From the NCBI GenBank assembly GCA_007120745.1, contig SKNC01000059.1, positions 1-37,031 of the forward strand: a DNA stretch of 37,031 nucleotides, given 5' to 3'. Of this stretch, positions 16,966 through 23,997 are shown piece by piece. Positions within the stretch are counted from its first letter, which is position 1. Each line of letters opens with the position of its first letter. The notes beneath the pieces are model-generated. The model was given only the letters and a program-made list of their open reading frames with translations. It made no database searches and was not told the origin of the DNA. The translations under genes were made by a program, and so were the position numbers. The DNA comes from Bacillota bacterium (GTDB lineage Bacteria; Bacillota; Dethiobacteria; SKNC01).

Positions 16966-17871
16966 TTACTTGAGCACCTGTTTATAAATATCACGAACCT
17001 CTGAAACCGGCCTGTCTTTTCCTAGAAATGCTCCATTAAGCCAGACTTCAAAGTGCAGGTGGATGCCTTGTCCAGTGTTATTCACGGAATCCCGCGTGCC
17101 CGTATTTCCTGTTGTTCCTATCTTTTGACCCTTGTCCACCACAGTTCCAACTTGAATACCGGACTCAATACTGTTTAAATGTGCGTAACGGGTAACAATT
17201 CCTTGTTCATGCCGGATCCATACCTGTTTTCCCCTGAACTTGTCCAGGAGTTCATCCGGAGTGATTTCAGCTTCGTGAGAGATTTTTACGGCCTCCTCAT
17301 ATTCCTCCCGGGTCATTTCTTGAAAACCATGGTCTGCCCGGATAACCATTCCGGGGCCTGCAGCAAGAACCGGAGTATTTTTGGTTACCGAAACCCCCGA
17401 GCTTCCGCTGTAATAATCCAGGCCTTCATGTACTCCGTTTCGGTATCTTCTGGGTGCATTGGGAAGCTGTCCGTCTACGGAACTTACTTTTGCCCCCTGG
17501 ACAGGATGACTTAAAAATGAGAATAAAGAAATCAGTTCCTGGCTGCTCACCTGTGTAATATCTAAATCAGAATTTTCCCCGGCAGCAGTTAAGTAGTCCG
17601 GCAAATTTCCTTCAGGCTGTTGAGTGCCTTCATTTTCCCATAGAAAAGAAAAAGCTTCAATGCTATCATCGAAGTATCTGCCGTATAAATGATGGTCAAT
17701 ATCTTCTCCGTTATATGAACGCACATTAGATTCCTCCATATCCGGGGGCTTTGCCGAGGAAAAGAAGGAATCTTCCGTTAAGGAGAATCTTTGAATATCC
17801 ATGCATCCGAAAGAAAAAGAAACCATAAATAAGAAGATTATCAGTGCATAAAATAGTTTTACATTCTTCAT
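16966..17871 (-). CDS. Secreted or lipid-anchored M23 (LytM) family metallopeptidase
   Basis: Zinc endopeptidase of the peptidoglycan-cleaving LytM type, probably outside the membrane. The 301 residues start with a hydrophobic signal (LFYALIIFLFMVSFSFGC). A Cys at 23 gives an imperfect lipobox SFGC, so lipoprotein status is uncertain. The M23 core keeps the zinc and catalytic residues: GVHEGLDYY (His148, Asp152), RYAHL and HLHFEVW (His271, His273). An insertion of about 35 charged helical residues (about 183-215) interrupts the core between IRADHG and VWIRHEQ. ATG 17871 has GGGAGGG upstream; an alternative ATG 21 bp earlier has no such site. SpoIIQ is an M23 relative, but this active site is complete. 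It is the only leftward gene between 11 and 24 kb. Confidence 0.85.
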   Translation of the reverse strand: MKNVKLFYALIIFLFMVSFSFGCMDIQRFSLTEDSFFSSAKPPDMEESNVRSYNGEDIDHHLYGRYFDDSIEAFSFLWENEGTQQPEGNLPDYLTAAGENSDLDITQVSSQELISLFSFLSHPVQGAKVSSVDGQLPNAPRRYRNGVHEGLDYYSGSSGVSVTKNTPVLAAGPGMVIRADHGFQEMTREEYEEAVKISHEAEITPDELLDKFRGKQVWIRHEQGIVTRYAHLNSIESGIQVGTVVDKGQKIGTTGNTGTRDSVNNTGQGIHLHFEVWLNGAFLGKDRPVSEVRDIYKQVLK

Positions 17872-17890
17872 GAATTTCCCTCCCTTCATC

Positions 17891-17919
17891 ATTGTAGCAA
17901 ATTTTATTTCCCGTTACAA
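17891..17919 (-). promoter_or_regulatory. Candidate sigma-A promoter for the M23 gene
   Basis: On the minus strand TTGTAA (17919-17914) and TACAAT (17896-17891) are spaced 17 bp, directly before the AAGGGAGGG site, which would leave a very short leader. Confidence 0.45.
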
Positions 17920-18255
17920 ATAATTCCTGGGACAGCTCTCCATAAATAAGAAGAGCAATCCGGTGCTATGAATATAAAGTTTTGTAAATAAGCTAAATGG
18001 AAGTACAGCCTGCTGAAAAAAGCTATCATTTAGTTTTTTTGTATAAAAACATAGTTTTTATGAAAAAGATACAAATGTATCCGTTTCGGCTTTATTTGCA
18101 GGAAATGAAGCAGGAATCCCAGTATTGTGAAAAGAATACTGTTTTGTATGAGTTTTAAATAAATAAAACTGTAAGAAAATAAAATGAAGAGAACAGGCGG
18201 CTGTTGAGGACGCCGGGAAAATTCTTTTAGACGTTCAAAAAGGAGGAAAGATATA
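17920..18255. other. AT-rich divergent intergenic region with three perfect palindromes
   Basis: No gene is supported here. Three inverted repeats occur in a row: ATAAAAAC/GTTTTTAT (18043-18061, 3-nt loop), CAGTATT/AATACTG (18120-18141, 8-nt spacer) and AGTTTTA/TAAAACT (18151-18170, 6-nt spacer). None has a terminator T-run. The cyclophilin ribosome binding site AAAGGAGG closes the region. Confidence 0.45.
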
Positions 18256-18777
18256 ATGACAAAACCTGCAGCAGCTATAGAAATGGAAAGTGGAGAGGTA
18301 ATTAAGGTAGAGCTGGATCCGGAGAATGCTCCCAATACAGTGAAGAACTTTATTCATCTGGCACAAAAAGGTTACTATGACGGGTTAATCTTTCACCGGG
18401 TTATTCCAGGCTTTATGATTCAAGGGGGCTGTCCTCAGGGGGTAGGCACGGGCAATCCCGGATATTCAATCCCCGGGGAGTTCACCATGAATGGTTTTTC
18501 CAACCACTTGAAACACAGCCGCGGGGTGATTTCCATGGCCCGGTCCATGGCTCCTGACTCCGCAGGCTCACAATTTTTTATCACTGTGGCTGACACTCCT
18601 CACCTGGATGGGCAGTATGCTGCATTTGGGCGGGTAACAGAAGGGATGGAAGCAGCGGATAAGATTGCCGCAGCGAAAAGAAACCATCATGATAAACCTC
18701 TGGAGCCCCAGGTGATAAAAACCATTACAGTTGACACATTTGGAGTAGATTACGGGGAACCGGAGAAAAGCTCATAG
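18256..18777 (+). CDS. Cyclophilin-type peptidyl-prolyl cis-trans isomerase
   Basis: Cytoplasmic cyclophilin that speeds proline isomerisation during folding. The 173-residue single domain shows DGLIFHRVIPGFMIQGG (catalytic Arg in FHRV), AGSQFFITVADTPHLDGQYA and FGRVTEGMEAADKI. The usual D after QGG is Cys here. There is no signal peptide. ATG 18256 has AAAGGAGG upstream. A terminator follows, so it is probably a single-gene unit. The family is certain; the exact paralogue (PpiA/PpiB) is not assigned. Confidence 0.95.
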   Translation: MTKPAAAIEMESGEVIKVELDPENAPNTVKNFIHLAQKGYYDGLIFHRVIPGFMIQGGCPQGVGTGNPGYSIPGEFTMNGFSNHLKHSRGVISMARSMAPDSAGSQFFITVADTPHLDGQYAAFGRVTEGMEAADKIAAAKRNHHDKPLEPQVIKTITVDTFGVDYGEPEKSS

Positions 18778-18809
18778 AAATAAAAGCTAAATTAATTTCT
18801 CATATAAGG

Positions 18810-18845
18810 TCCTCAAGTTGAAGTGCTTGAGGATTCTTAATTTTT
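18810..18845 (+). terminator. Rho-independent terminator after the cyclophilin gene
   Basis: TCCTCAAG (18810-18817) pairs with CTTGAGGA (18826-18833), followed by TTCTTAATTTTT. Confidence 0.75.
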
Positions 18846-18858
18846 ACACCTTTTTCCC

Positions 18859-18888
18859 TTGAACCGGAATTGTTATCCATGTTATAAT
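18859..18888 (+). promoter_or_regulatory. Sigma-A promoter for the SurA-N-like gene
   Basis: TTGAAC (18859-18864) and a perfect TATAAT (18883-18888) are 18 bp apart, with a TGn extension at 18880-18882. The leader would be about 105 nt. Confidence 0.6.
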
Positions 18889-18998
18889 GGTGGCAATGTC
18901 GAAAAAAACTTGAAGTTATATGTATCTGCAAACCGCTTTTCAGTGACAGCTATGTGCGAATTAAGAAGGGGTTACTTTATAGAAAGGAGATTGCCGGA

Positions 18999-19727
18999 AT
19001 GTTCAAAAATACCAAAACGGTCTGGAAAAAGGTTTTATATATTGTCCTTGCCCTGTCTCTGGTTGCGGGGCTGGTTGTAAGTGCTGTGTATGGAATTTTT
19101 GACTCCATTCACGATCGGGGGATTGCAGAAGGCTCACCGGAGGATGTGGTAGCCCTGGTCAATGGAGAGGAAGTTTATAGAAAAGATTACAGCTTTCAGC
19201 TGGATTATATGAAATCCTTATACGAAATGCAGGGAGTTGATTTCAGAAGAACTGATTCCCAGGACATCTTACGTCAGCTGGAAGTTTATGCCCTGGAGGA
19301 ATTGATTAACCAGAGACTGATTATTCAGCAGGCCCGGGAAGAGAATATCCAGGTGAGCCACCAGGAGGTTGAGGAGGAGTACCAGGAGGTAGCTGCTCAG
19401 TTTGATGACGAAGAGGACCTGCTTTCAGAACTGGCGGAAATTAATCTTACCAGGGATGGCTTTATGTCGCTAATCCAGGAGCAGCTGTTATTTCAACGGT
19501 ATATGGAGAATTACCTGGATGAAGTAGATCCGGAGGAGCTGGAGGTTTCTGAAGAAGAATTGGAAACCATGTATTCCCTTTACAGTTCCCAGATTGAAGA
19601 TTTACCGGATTTTGAAGAATATAAGGATCAGCTGGAGCAGGAGTTAATACAGCAAAAGTATGACCAGCTGGTAGAACTTAAGCTGCAGGAATTACGTGCG
19701 GAGAGTGATATTCAAATCCTTCTTTAA
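18999..19727 (+). CDS. Membrane-anchored SurA N-terminal-like chaperone/foldase without PPIase domain
   Basis: The 242 residues have a basic N-terminus, one membrane segment (about 10-32, VLYIVLALSLVAGLVVSAVY), then a long acidic alpha-helical region. That region starts with DVVALVNGEEVYRKDYSFQLDYMKSLY, the pattern of SurA_N domains, followed by LEELINQRLIIQQAREENIQVS. A parvulin PPIase domain is absent: the protein stops after the second helical segment. Such proteins act as extracytoplasmic chaperones in Gram-positives, but the clients are unknown. ATG 18999 has AAAGGAG upstream; the frame is open from a GTG at 18954 that has no site. It lies between a strong promoter and a small hydrophilic gene. 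Confidence 0.82.
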   Translation: MFKNTKTVWKKVLYIVLALSLVAGLVVSAVYGIFDSIHDRGIAEGSPEDVVALVNGEEVYRKDYSFQLDYMKSLYEMQGVDFRRTDSQDILRQLEVYALEELINQRLIIQQAREENIQVSHQEVEEEYQEVAAQFDDEEDLLSELAEINLTRDGFMSLIQEQLLFQRYMENYLDEVDPEELEVSEEELETMYSLYSSQIEDLPDFEEYKDQLEQELIQQKYDQLVELKLQELRAESDIQILL

Positions 19728-19784
19728 GCAGCCTGTACCATACTTTTCTCCAGTTGTTTGATAATTCAAAGTGAGGTGTATGCT

Positions 19785-20024
19785 GTGGATTTATGTTTAT
19801 TAAGTCAAAATAAATCTAATGCACCGGAAAATAATGAGGCCGTGAAAAACCCTCAAAAAGAAAACATTGTTGAGAACCATGGTCCGGAGGCTGCCGGTCA
19901 TGGGGGTGAAACCGGCCTGGAGGAAGCACCTGAGGAAAACCCCATGGGCAGCGGGTCCACATCAGTTAAAACCTCCTGGTGGGAAAAAGTATTTAAGAAT
20001 TTTCGAAGCTGCAGCGGGGTTTAA
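19785..20024 (+). CDS. Small hydrophilic protein of unknown function
   Basis: About 79 residues, low complexity, rich in Glu, Asn, Pro and Gly (ENNEAVKNPQKENIVENHGP, EEAPEENPMGSGS). It ends in an aromatic-basic segment TSWWEKVFKNF that could lie on a membrane. No family is recognised. GTG 19785 follows AGTGAGGTG; the frame is open from TTG 19758. It lies 57 bp after the SurA-N-like gene and before a terminator, so it is probably the second gene of that unit. The coding evidence is modest. Confidence 0.45.
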   Translation: MDLCLLSQNKSNAPENNEAVKNPQKENIVENHGPEAAGHGGETGLEEAPEENPMGSGSTSVKTSWWEKVFKNFRSCSGV

Positions 20025-20055
20025 TATAGTAATTTAAAAATAAGTTTTATTATCT

Positions 20056-20083
20056 ATGCTGCCTCCGGGCAGCATTTCTGTTC
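20056..20083 (+). terminator. Rho-independent terminator
   Basis: ATGCTGCC (20056-20063) pairs with GGCAGCAT (20068-20075) around a short loop, followed by TTCTGTTC, a weak T-tract. Confidence 0.7.
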
Positions 20084-20215
20084 ATTCAGGCAAAAAGTTT
20101 ATGGGTAATGAGAGATGTTGACAGAAAAAACACCGTATTAAAGGTGAGATTGGATGAGTTGCCTTTGCCAACAGCGGAAGCAGGCATGCCATAAAATTGA
20201 AAGGGGAGATGAGTT

Positions 20216-20989
20216 GTGATTGGAGCCATCGCCGGAGATATTATTGGCTCTGTTTATGAGGGGACCCCTATCAAATCCACAGATTTTGAATTATTCAATC
20301 CACACTGTACCTTTACCGATGATACCGTTTTAACTGTGGCTACTGCGGACTGCATCGTAAATGGTAAAGACTATGCCAGGACGTATAAAGAGTACGGCAG
20401 GCGTTATCCCCGGGCAGGATACGGGGGAAGGTTCATCCACTGGCTTATGTCCCCGGGATATGAGCCCTATAACAGTTTTGGGAACGGTTCGGCCATGCGG
20501 GTAAGCCCGGTGGGATTTGCCTACCAGAACCTGGAGGAAGTTCTCACAGAGTCCCGGCGAAGTGCAGAGGTTACTCACAACCATCCCGAAGGGATAAAGG
20601 GGGCCCAGGCGGTGGCAGCGGCAGTTTTTTTAGCCCGGAAAGGAAGCACCAGGGAGGATATAAAAAACTGCATACAGGATACCTTTGGGTACAGCCTTCA
20701 GCAGAGCCTGGACCAGATTCGACCCGGCTACCGTTTTGATTCCAGCTGCCAGGGTTCGGTTCCCCAGGCAATCACTGCTTTTCTGGAGTCAGAAAGTTAC
20801 GAAGATGCAGTAAGAAAAGCCATTTCTATCGGTGGGGATAGTGATACCATAGCCTGTATCGTGGGGGGTATTGCCCAGGCCTGTTACAAGGATATACCGC
20901 TTTTTATTATTGAAAAGGTGGAAGAGATCCTGCCTGAAGAATTTTTAGAGGTGGTATATATTTTCAATAAATATTTCCCGTCTTCATAG
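20216..20989 (+). CDS. ADP-ribosylglycohydrolase family protein
   Basis: DraG/ARH-type hydrolase that removes ADP-ribose from proteins or nucleic acids. The 257 residues have the binuclear metal motifs at both ends: GAIAGDIIGSVYEG and FTDDTVLTVATADCIV near the start, and ISIGGDSDTIACIVGGIAQA near the end, with NGSAMRVSPVGF and THNHPEGIKGAQAVA in between. The set appears complete, so activity is expected; the substrate is unknown. GTG 20216 follows AAGGGGAGATGA. It stands alone between a terminator and the selenoprotein promoter region. No ADP-ribosyltransferase partner is visible nearby. Confidence 0.92.
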   Translation: MIGAIAGDIIGSVYEGTPIKSTDFELFNPHCTFTDDTVLTVATADCIVNGKDYARTYKEYGRRYPRAGYGGRFIHWLMSPGYEPYNSFGNGSAMRVSPVGFAYQNLEEVLTESRRSAEVTHNHPEGIKGAQAVAAAVFLARKGSTREDIKNCIQDTFGYSLQQSLDQIRPGYRFDSSCQGSVPQAITAFLESESYEDAVRKAISIGGDSDTIACIVGGIAQACYKDIPLFIIEKVEEILPEEFLEVVYIFNKYFPSS

Positions 20990-21177
20990 AATTATCGTGA
21001 GCACCAAGAAAATAAATGGAAATTGATTTCGGCCGGTATGGTTTTCCTGGTTTCACAAATAATAGTTGTAAGAATCAGTATAAGATAAAAAAACGCACAG
21101 AGGGCAATCAACAACCGCTATCCTTTAAGAAGTTATAATAAATGATAAAAGGCATTTCAATGGGATTGGTTCTATAG

Positions 21178-21199
21178 TATAATACCCATAAGGGGTATT
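21178..21199 (+). promoter_or_regulatory. -10 element overlapped by a CsoR/CstR-like palindromic operator
   Basis: A perfect TATAAT (21178-21183) runs into AATACCCATAAGGGGTATT (21181-21199), a 7-bp inverted repeat AATACCC-N5-GGGTATT. This has the shape of CsoR-family operators (copper CsoR and persulfide CstR sites read TACCC...GGGTA). The -35 region (TTTCAA, 21155-21160) is weak. Repressor identity is inference. Confidence 0.55.
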
Positions 21200-21222
21200 G
21201 TGGCGAAAGGAGTTGATATTCT

Positions 21223-21483
21223 ATGTTGGAAGTAACTGAAAAGGCTGCGGTAGAACTGAAAAAGTACCTTAAGGAAGATGGCCAGTTCGTTCGTATATAT
21301 ATAAGCGGTGTCGGTTGAGGAGGCTCAGTCCAATACGGCATGTCTCTGGAAGAGGCAAAAAAAGAAGACGATTATGAAATTAACGTGGATGATGTTTCCA
21401 TCATTTTGGACCGCGGGGCCTATGAGAAACTGGAGCGTCAGAAACTGGACTATATTAATGGATTGACCATTACCTCTAAGTAA
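21223..21483 (+). CDS. HesB/IscA-like selenoprotein with in-frame TGA (Sec32)
   Basis: Reading TGA 21316-21318 as selenocysteine gives one 86-residue protein from ATG 21223 (AAAGGAG at 21206-21212) to TAA 21481. The sequence around it is VRIYISGVG-U-GGSVQYGMSLEEAKK, followed by DVSIILDRGAYEKLE. This matches the HesB-like family, where Cys or Sec sits in a GxG(C/U)xG loop at the place of the first conserved Cys of IscA. The C-terminal Cys-x-Cys of true IscA is absent (ends LTITSK). HesB-like selenoproteins are known from selenoproteome surveys of anaerobes; their biochemical role is unproven. Downstream codons are typical coding sequence in the same frame, so a pseudogene is unlikely. Neighbouring Rrf2 and hcp genes suggest Fe-S or redox stress. 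Confidence 0.85.
21319..21356 (+). other. Possible bacterial SECIS hairpin after the Sec codon
   Basis: CTC (21324-21326) can pair with GAG (21352-21354) and TCCA (21329-21332) with TGGA (21347-21350), with a small internal loop. The large apical loop contains GU at 21342-21343. Bacterial SECIS elements sit in this position and carry GU in the loop. The stem is short, so the exact fold is uncertain. Confidence 0.35.
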
Positions 21484-21551
21484 TTTATAAACAAACTGCT
21501 CCCCCTTTCATTTTTATTTAAAACCCCCTTTAAATTTATATTTTTTTCTAT

Positions 21552-21580
21552 GACAGACATGGTGTCTGTCTTATTTTTTT
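21552..21580 (+). terminator. Rho-independent terminator after the selenoprotein gene
   Basis: GACAGACA (21552-21559) pairs with TGTCTGTC (21563-21570) with a 3-nt loop, then TTATTTTTTT. The rest of the 21484-21835 gap is AT-rich and holds the rrf2 control region. Confidence 0.9.
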
Positions 21581-21804
21581 ATGCATAAGAAAAATGATAA
21601 TTTTATGTTTCCCGGCCAAAGTTTTTTGAAAAAATTTGTTAAAGCAGGTCATCGGGACAGACATTGGAAGATAACTTTTGGCTGGACAAGTGGGTTCACA
21701 GTGTGTTTTTGGCATAATTTTAAATGTTAAAATAGCTTAAATATTCTTAAACACAGCAGAGGAAGGATTTATTAAAAAGATAGAGAATAGATCTAAAGTG
21801 GATA

Positions 21805-21827
21805 AAATTAGTCCAAATTAGATTGGA
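21805..21827 (+). promoter_or_regulatory. Candidate Rrf2 operator before rrf2-hcp
   Basis: AAATTAG occurs twice exactly 10 bp apart (21805-21811 and 21815-21821). The inverted repeat TCCAA-N6-TTGGA (21812-21816, 21823-21827) overlaps it and touches the ribosome binding site. This suggests autorepression. Further upstream, TGn-TAAAAT (21725-21733) could be an extended -10. Confidence 0.4.
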
Positions 21828-21835
21828 GCATTAAA

Positions 21836-22252
21836 ATGCAGATTACCCGACAGACGGAATATGCGGTTAGAACCATGGTTGAACTGGCCAGCATTCCTTA
21901 CGGTGAGCTGTTGAGCACCCGCATGATTTCCAAACATCAAAAAATCCCCGAAGTTTTTTTAAAGAAGACGATTCAACTTTTGGCCAGGGCCGGTCTGGTG
22001 CAGACTCGAAGAGGCAGTCACGGGGGAGTTCGTTTGATTGTTCCTCCGGATAAAATTACCCTGGCGGATATTTTAACAGCGGTAGAAGGGGAAGTGGCAC
22101 TGAATGTCTGCCTGAGGGAAAGGGATATCTGTCCTAACCAACCTGTATGTAAGGTCAGGCATATTTTGCGGAGATCACAGGAAACGCTGGTAAGGGAACT
22201 GAGCCGGGAAAGCCTGCTGGATATTGTAACCGGTAAAGTTTTTGATGATTAA
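21836..22252 (+). CDS. Rrf2 family transcriptional regulator (IscR/NsrR-like)
   Basis: The 138-residue winged-helix protein has the N-terminal Rrf2 signature MQITRQTEYAVRTMVELA, a recognition region PEVFLKKTIQLLARAGLVQT and the wing RRGSHGGVRL. It carries three cysteines in CLRERDICPNQPVCK (Cys-x6-Cys-x5-Cys), the arrangement that holds an Fe-S cluster in IscR and NsrR. It therefore probably senses iron-sulfur status or nitric oxide. hcp begins 55 bp downstream in the same direction; Hcp genes are commonly NsrR-type targets, which favours NO sensing here. ATG 21836 follows TTGGAG. Confidence 0.9.
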   Translation: MQITRQTEYAVRTMVELASIPYGELLSTRMISKHQKIPEVFLKKTIQLLARAGLVQTRRGSHGGVRLIVPPDKITLADILTAVEGEVALNVCLRERDICPNQPVCKVRHILRRSQETLVRELSRESLLDIVTGKVFDD

Positions 22253-22307
22253 TTGGACTAAAGTTAACAAATATGAAATTTATAAAATGAAAGGGAGAGG
22301 ATTATTC

Positions 22308-23939
22308 ATGTTTTGCAATCAATGTGAACAAACCGCCAAAGGTACAGGATGCACCGTATCCGGAGTTTGCGGTAAAAAACCGGAGGTAGCGGCTCTGCAG
22401 GACCTTCTTATCACTTTTGTCAAAGGACTTTCACTTTATGCTCATGAAGGGCGAAAAAAGGGTGTGGAGGACCAGGAAGTGAACCGCTTTACCACGGAAG
22501 CGCTGTTTACAACCCTTACCAACGTAAATTTTGACGCGGAAAGATTCCAGGCTTACATTCACCGTTGTGCTGAATTAACTAAACGCATACAGGAAAAAAC
22601 AGCTGATGCCGGAGGAAATACAGATTTTATGGGACCTGAAGCGGACCTGGTACCAACTGCCGACCTGGATGGATTAATCAAGCAGGGAGAGGAACTGGGG
22701 CTTCCGGTAGACAAAGAGGCCGGTGAGGATATTGAGTCCTTTCAGCGAACTACCCTGTTTGGAATTAAGGGAGTATCGGCTTATGCTTATCATGCTTACC
22801 TGCTGGGGCAGGAGGACCATCGGGTTTATGCTTATATTCACGAAGCCCTTGCTGCCATGGGTGATAAAAATTTAGGGTTAGAGGACTGGATTGGCCTGAC
22901 ACTGAAGTGTGGGGAAATTAATTTGCTCACCATGGAGCTGCTGGATCGAGCCAACACAGAAAAGTATGGTCACCCGGTTCCCACGGAAGTGCCCCTGGGA
23001 CATAAAAAGGGTAAGTGTATGCTGGTTTCCGGACATGACCTGAAAGACCTGGAGGCTTTGTTAAAGCAGACGGAAGGGAAAGGAATTTATATTTACACTC
23101 ATGGAGAGATGCTTCCCACTCATGGTTATCCGGAATTAAAGAAATATGAGCATTTTTATGGGCATTACGGGACGGCCTGGCAGAACCAGAAGAAAGAATT
23201 TGCCCAGTTTCCTGGCTCCATTGTCATGACTACCAACTGCATCCAGAAGCCCCAGGATTCATACTCGGAAAACATTTTTACGGTAGGGCCCGTAGGCTGG
23301 CCTGGAGTCAAACACATTGAAAATGAAGATTTTACACCGGCCATTGAAAAGGCGCTGGAGATGCAGGGGTTTGAAGAGGACCAAGATAAGGGAAGTGTTT
23401 TGGTAGGTTTTGGACACAATGCCGTTCTGGGAGTGGCCGGTAAGGTAATTGAAGCCGTGAAAAATGGGGATATCAAGCATTTCTTCCTGGTGGGGGGATG
23501 TGACGGTGCCAAACCCGGGCGAAGCTATTATACGGAATTTGTAGAAAAGGCTCCGGATAACACTGTTATTTTAACCCTGGCCTGTGGGAAATTCCGCTTC
23601 TTTGATAAGAAACTGGGAGATATCGGGGGAATTCCCAGGCTTCTGGATATGGGCCAGTGCAATGACGCATATTCTGCCATCAAGGTGGCGGTGGCGCTGG
23701 CGGAGGCCTTTGACTGTGGGGTTAATGACCTGCCACTGTCCATGATACTTTCCTGGTATGAGCAGAAGGCCTGTGCCATCCTGCTGACCCTGCTGCATCT
23801 GAATGTTAAGGATATCCGCCTGGGACCCAGCCTTCCCGCCTTTATTACTCCCAACGTGCTGGATGTCCTGGTGAAAAACTTCAATATCCAGCCTATTAAA
23901 ACAGCGGATGAAGACCTGGCCGAAATACTTGCCTGGTAA
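22308..23939 (+). CDS. hcp: Hybrid-cluster protein (hydroxylamine reductase/NO reductase) Hcp
   Basis: Cytoplasmic Fe-S enzyme that reduces NO or hydroxylamine in anaerobes. The 543 residues begin MFCNQCEQTAKGTGCTVSGVC, giving the Cys-x2-Cys-x8-Cys-x5-Cys cubane motif. Hybrid-cluster ligands appear in TTNCIQKPQ, GGCDGAKPGRSYYTEF and LACGKFRF, with conserved VGPVGWPGVKHI between them. ATG 22308 is chosen: AAGGGAGAGG (22291-22300) precedes it and MFCxQC is the family start. An earlier in-frame ATG at 22242 lies inside rrf2. Context with Rrf2 and a cupin indicates nitrosative or redox stress defence. Confidence 0.96.
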   Translation: MFCNQCEQTAKGTGCTVSGVCGKKPEVAALQDLLITFVKGLSLYAHEGRKKGVEDQEVNRFTTEALFTTLTNVNFDAERFQAYIHRCAELTKRIQEKTADAGGNTDFMGPEADLVPTADLDGLIKQGEELGLPVDKEAGEDIESFQRTTLFGIKGVSAYAYHAYLLGQEDHRVYAYIHEALAAMGDKNLGLEDWIGLTLKCGEINLLTMELLDRANTEKYGHPVPTEVPLGHKKGKCMLVSGHDLKDLEALLKQTEGKGIYIYTHGEMLPTHGYPELKKYEHFYGHYGTAWQNQKKEFAQFPGSIVMTTNCIQKPQDSYSENIFTVGPVGWPGVKHIENEDFTPAIEKALEMQGFEEDQDKGSVLVGFGHNAVLGVAGKVIEAVKNGDIKHFFLVGGCDGAKPGRSYYTEFVEKAPDNTVILTLACGKFRFFDKKLGDIGGIPRLLDMGQCNDAYSAIKVAVALAEAFDCGVNDLPLSMILSWYEQKACAILLTLLHLNVKDIRLGPSLPAFITPNVLDVLVKNFNIQPIKTADEDLAEILAW

Positions 23940-23997
23940 GGTGCAAGATAGTAAAAAATACTAAATAAACAGCACCATTAAAAAGGAGAAAAAATCA

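Noticed and set aside
18030-18335. 101-codon minus-strand frame overlapping the cyclophilin start
   Set aside because: It is the antisense of the certain cyclophilin gene plus an AT-rich gap; no site or family is recognisable.
21108-21341. 77-codon minus-strand frame over the selenoprotein gene
   Set aside because: It has no ribosome binding site or motif, and the plus strand explains the sequence.
21223-21483. Frameshifted or nonsense pseudogene in place of the selenoprotein
   Set aside because: Only one stop is present, it falls at the family's Sec/Cys position, and coding continues in the same frame with family-specific sequence.
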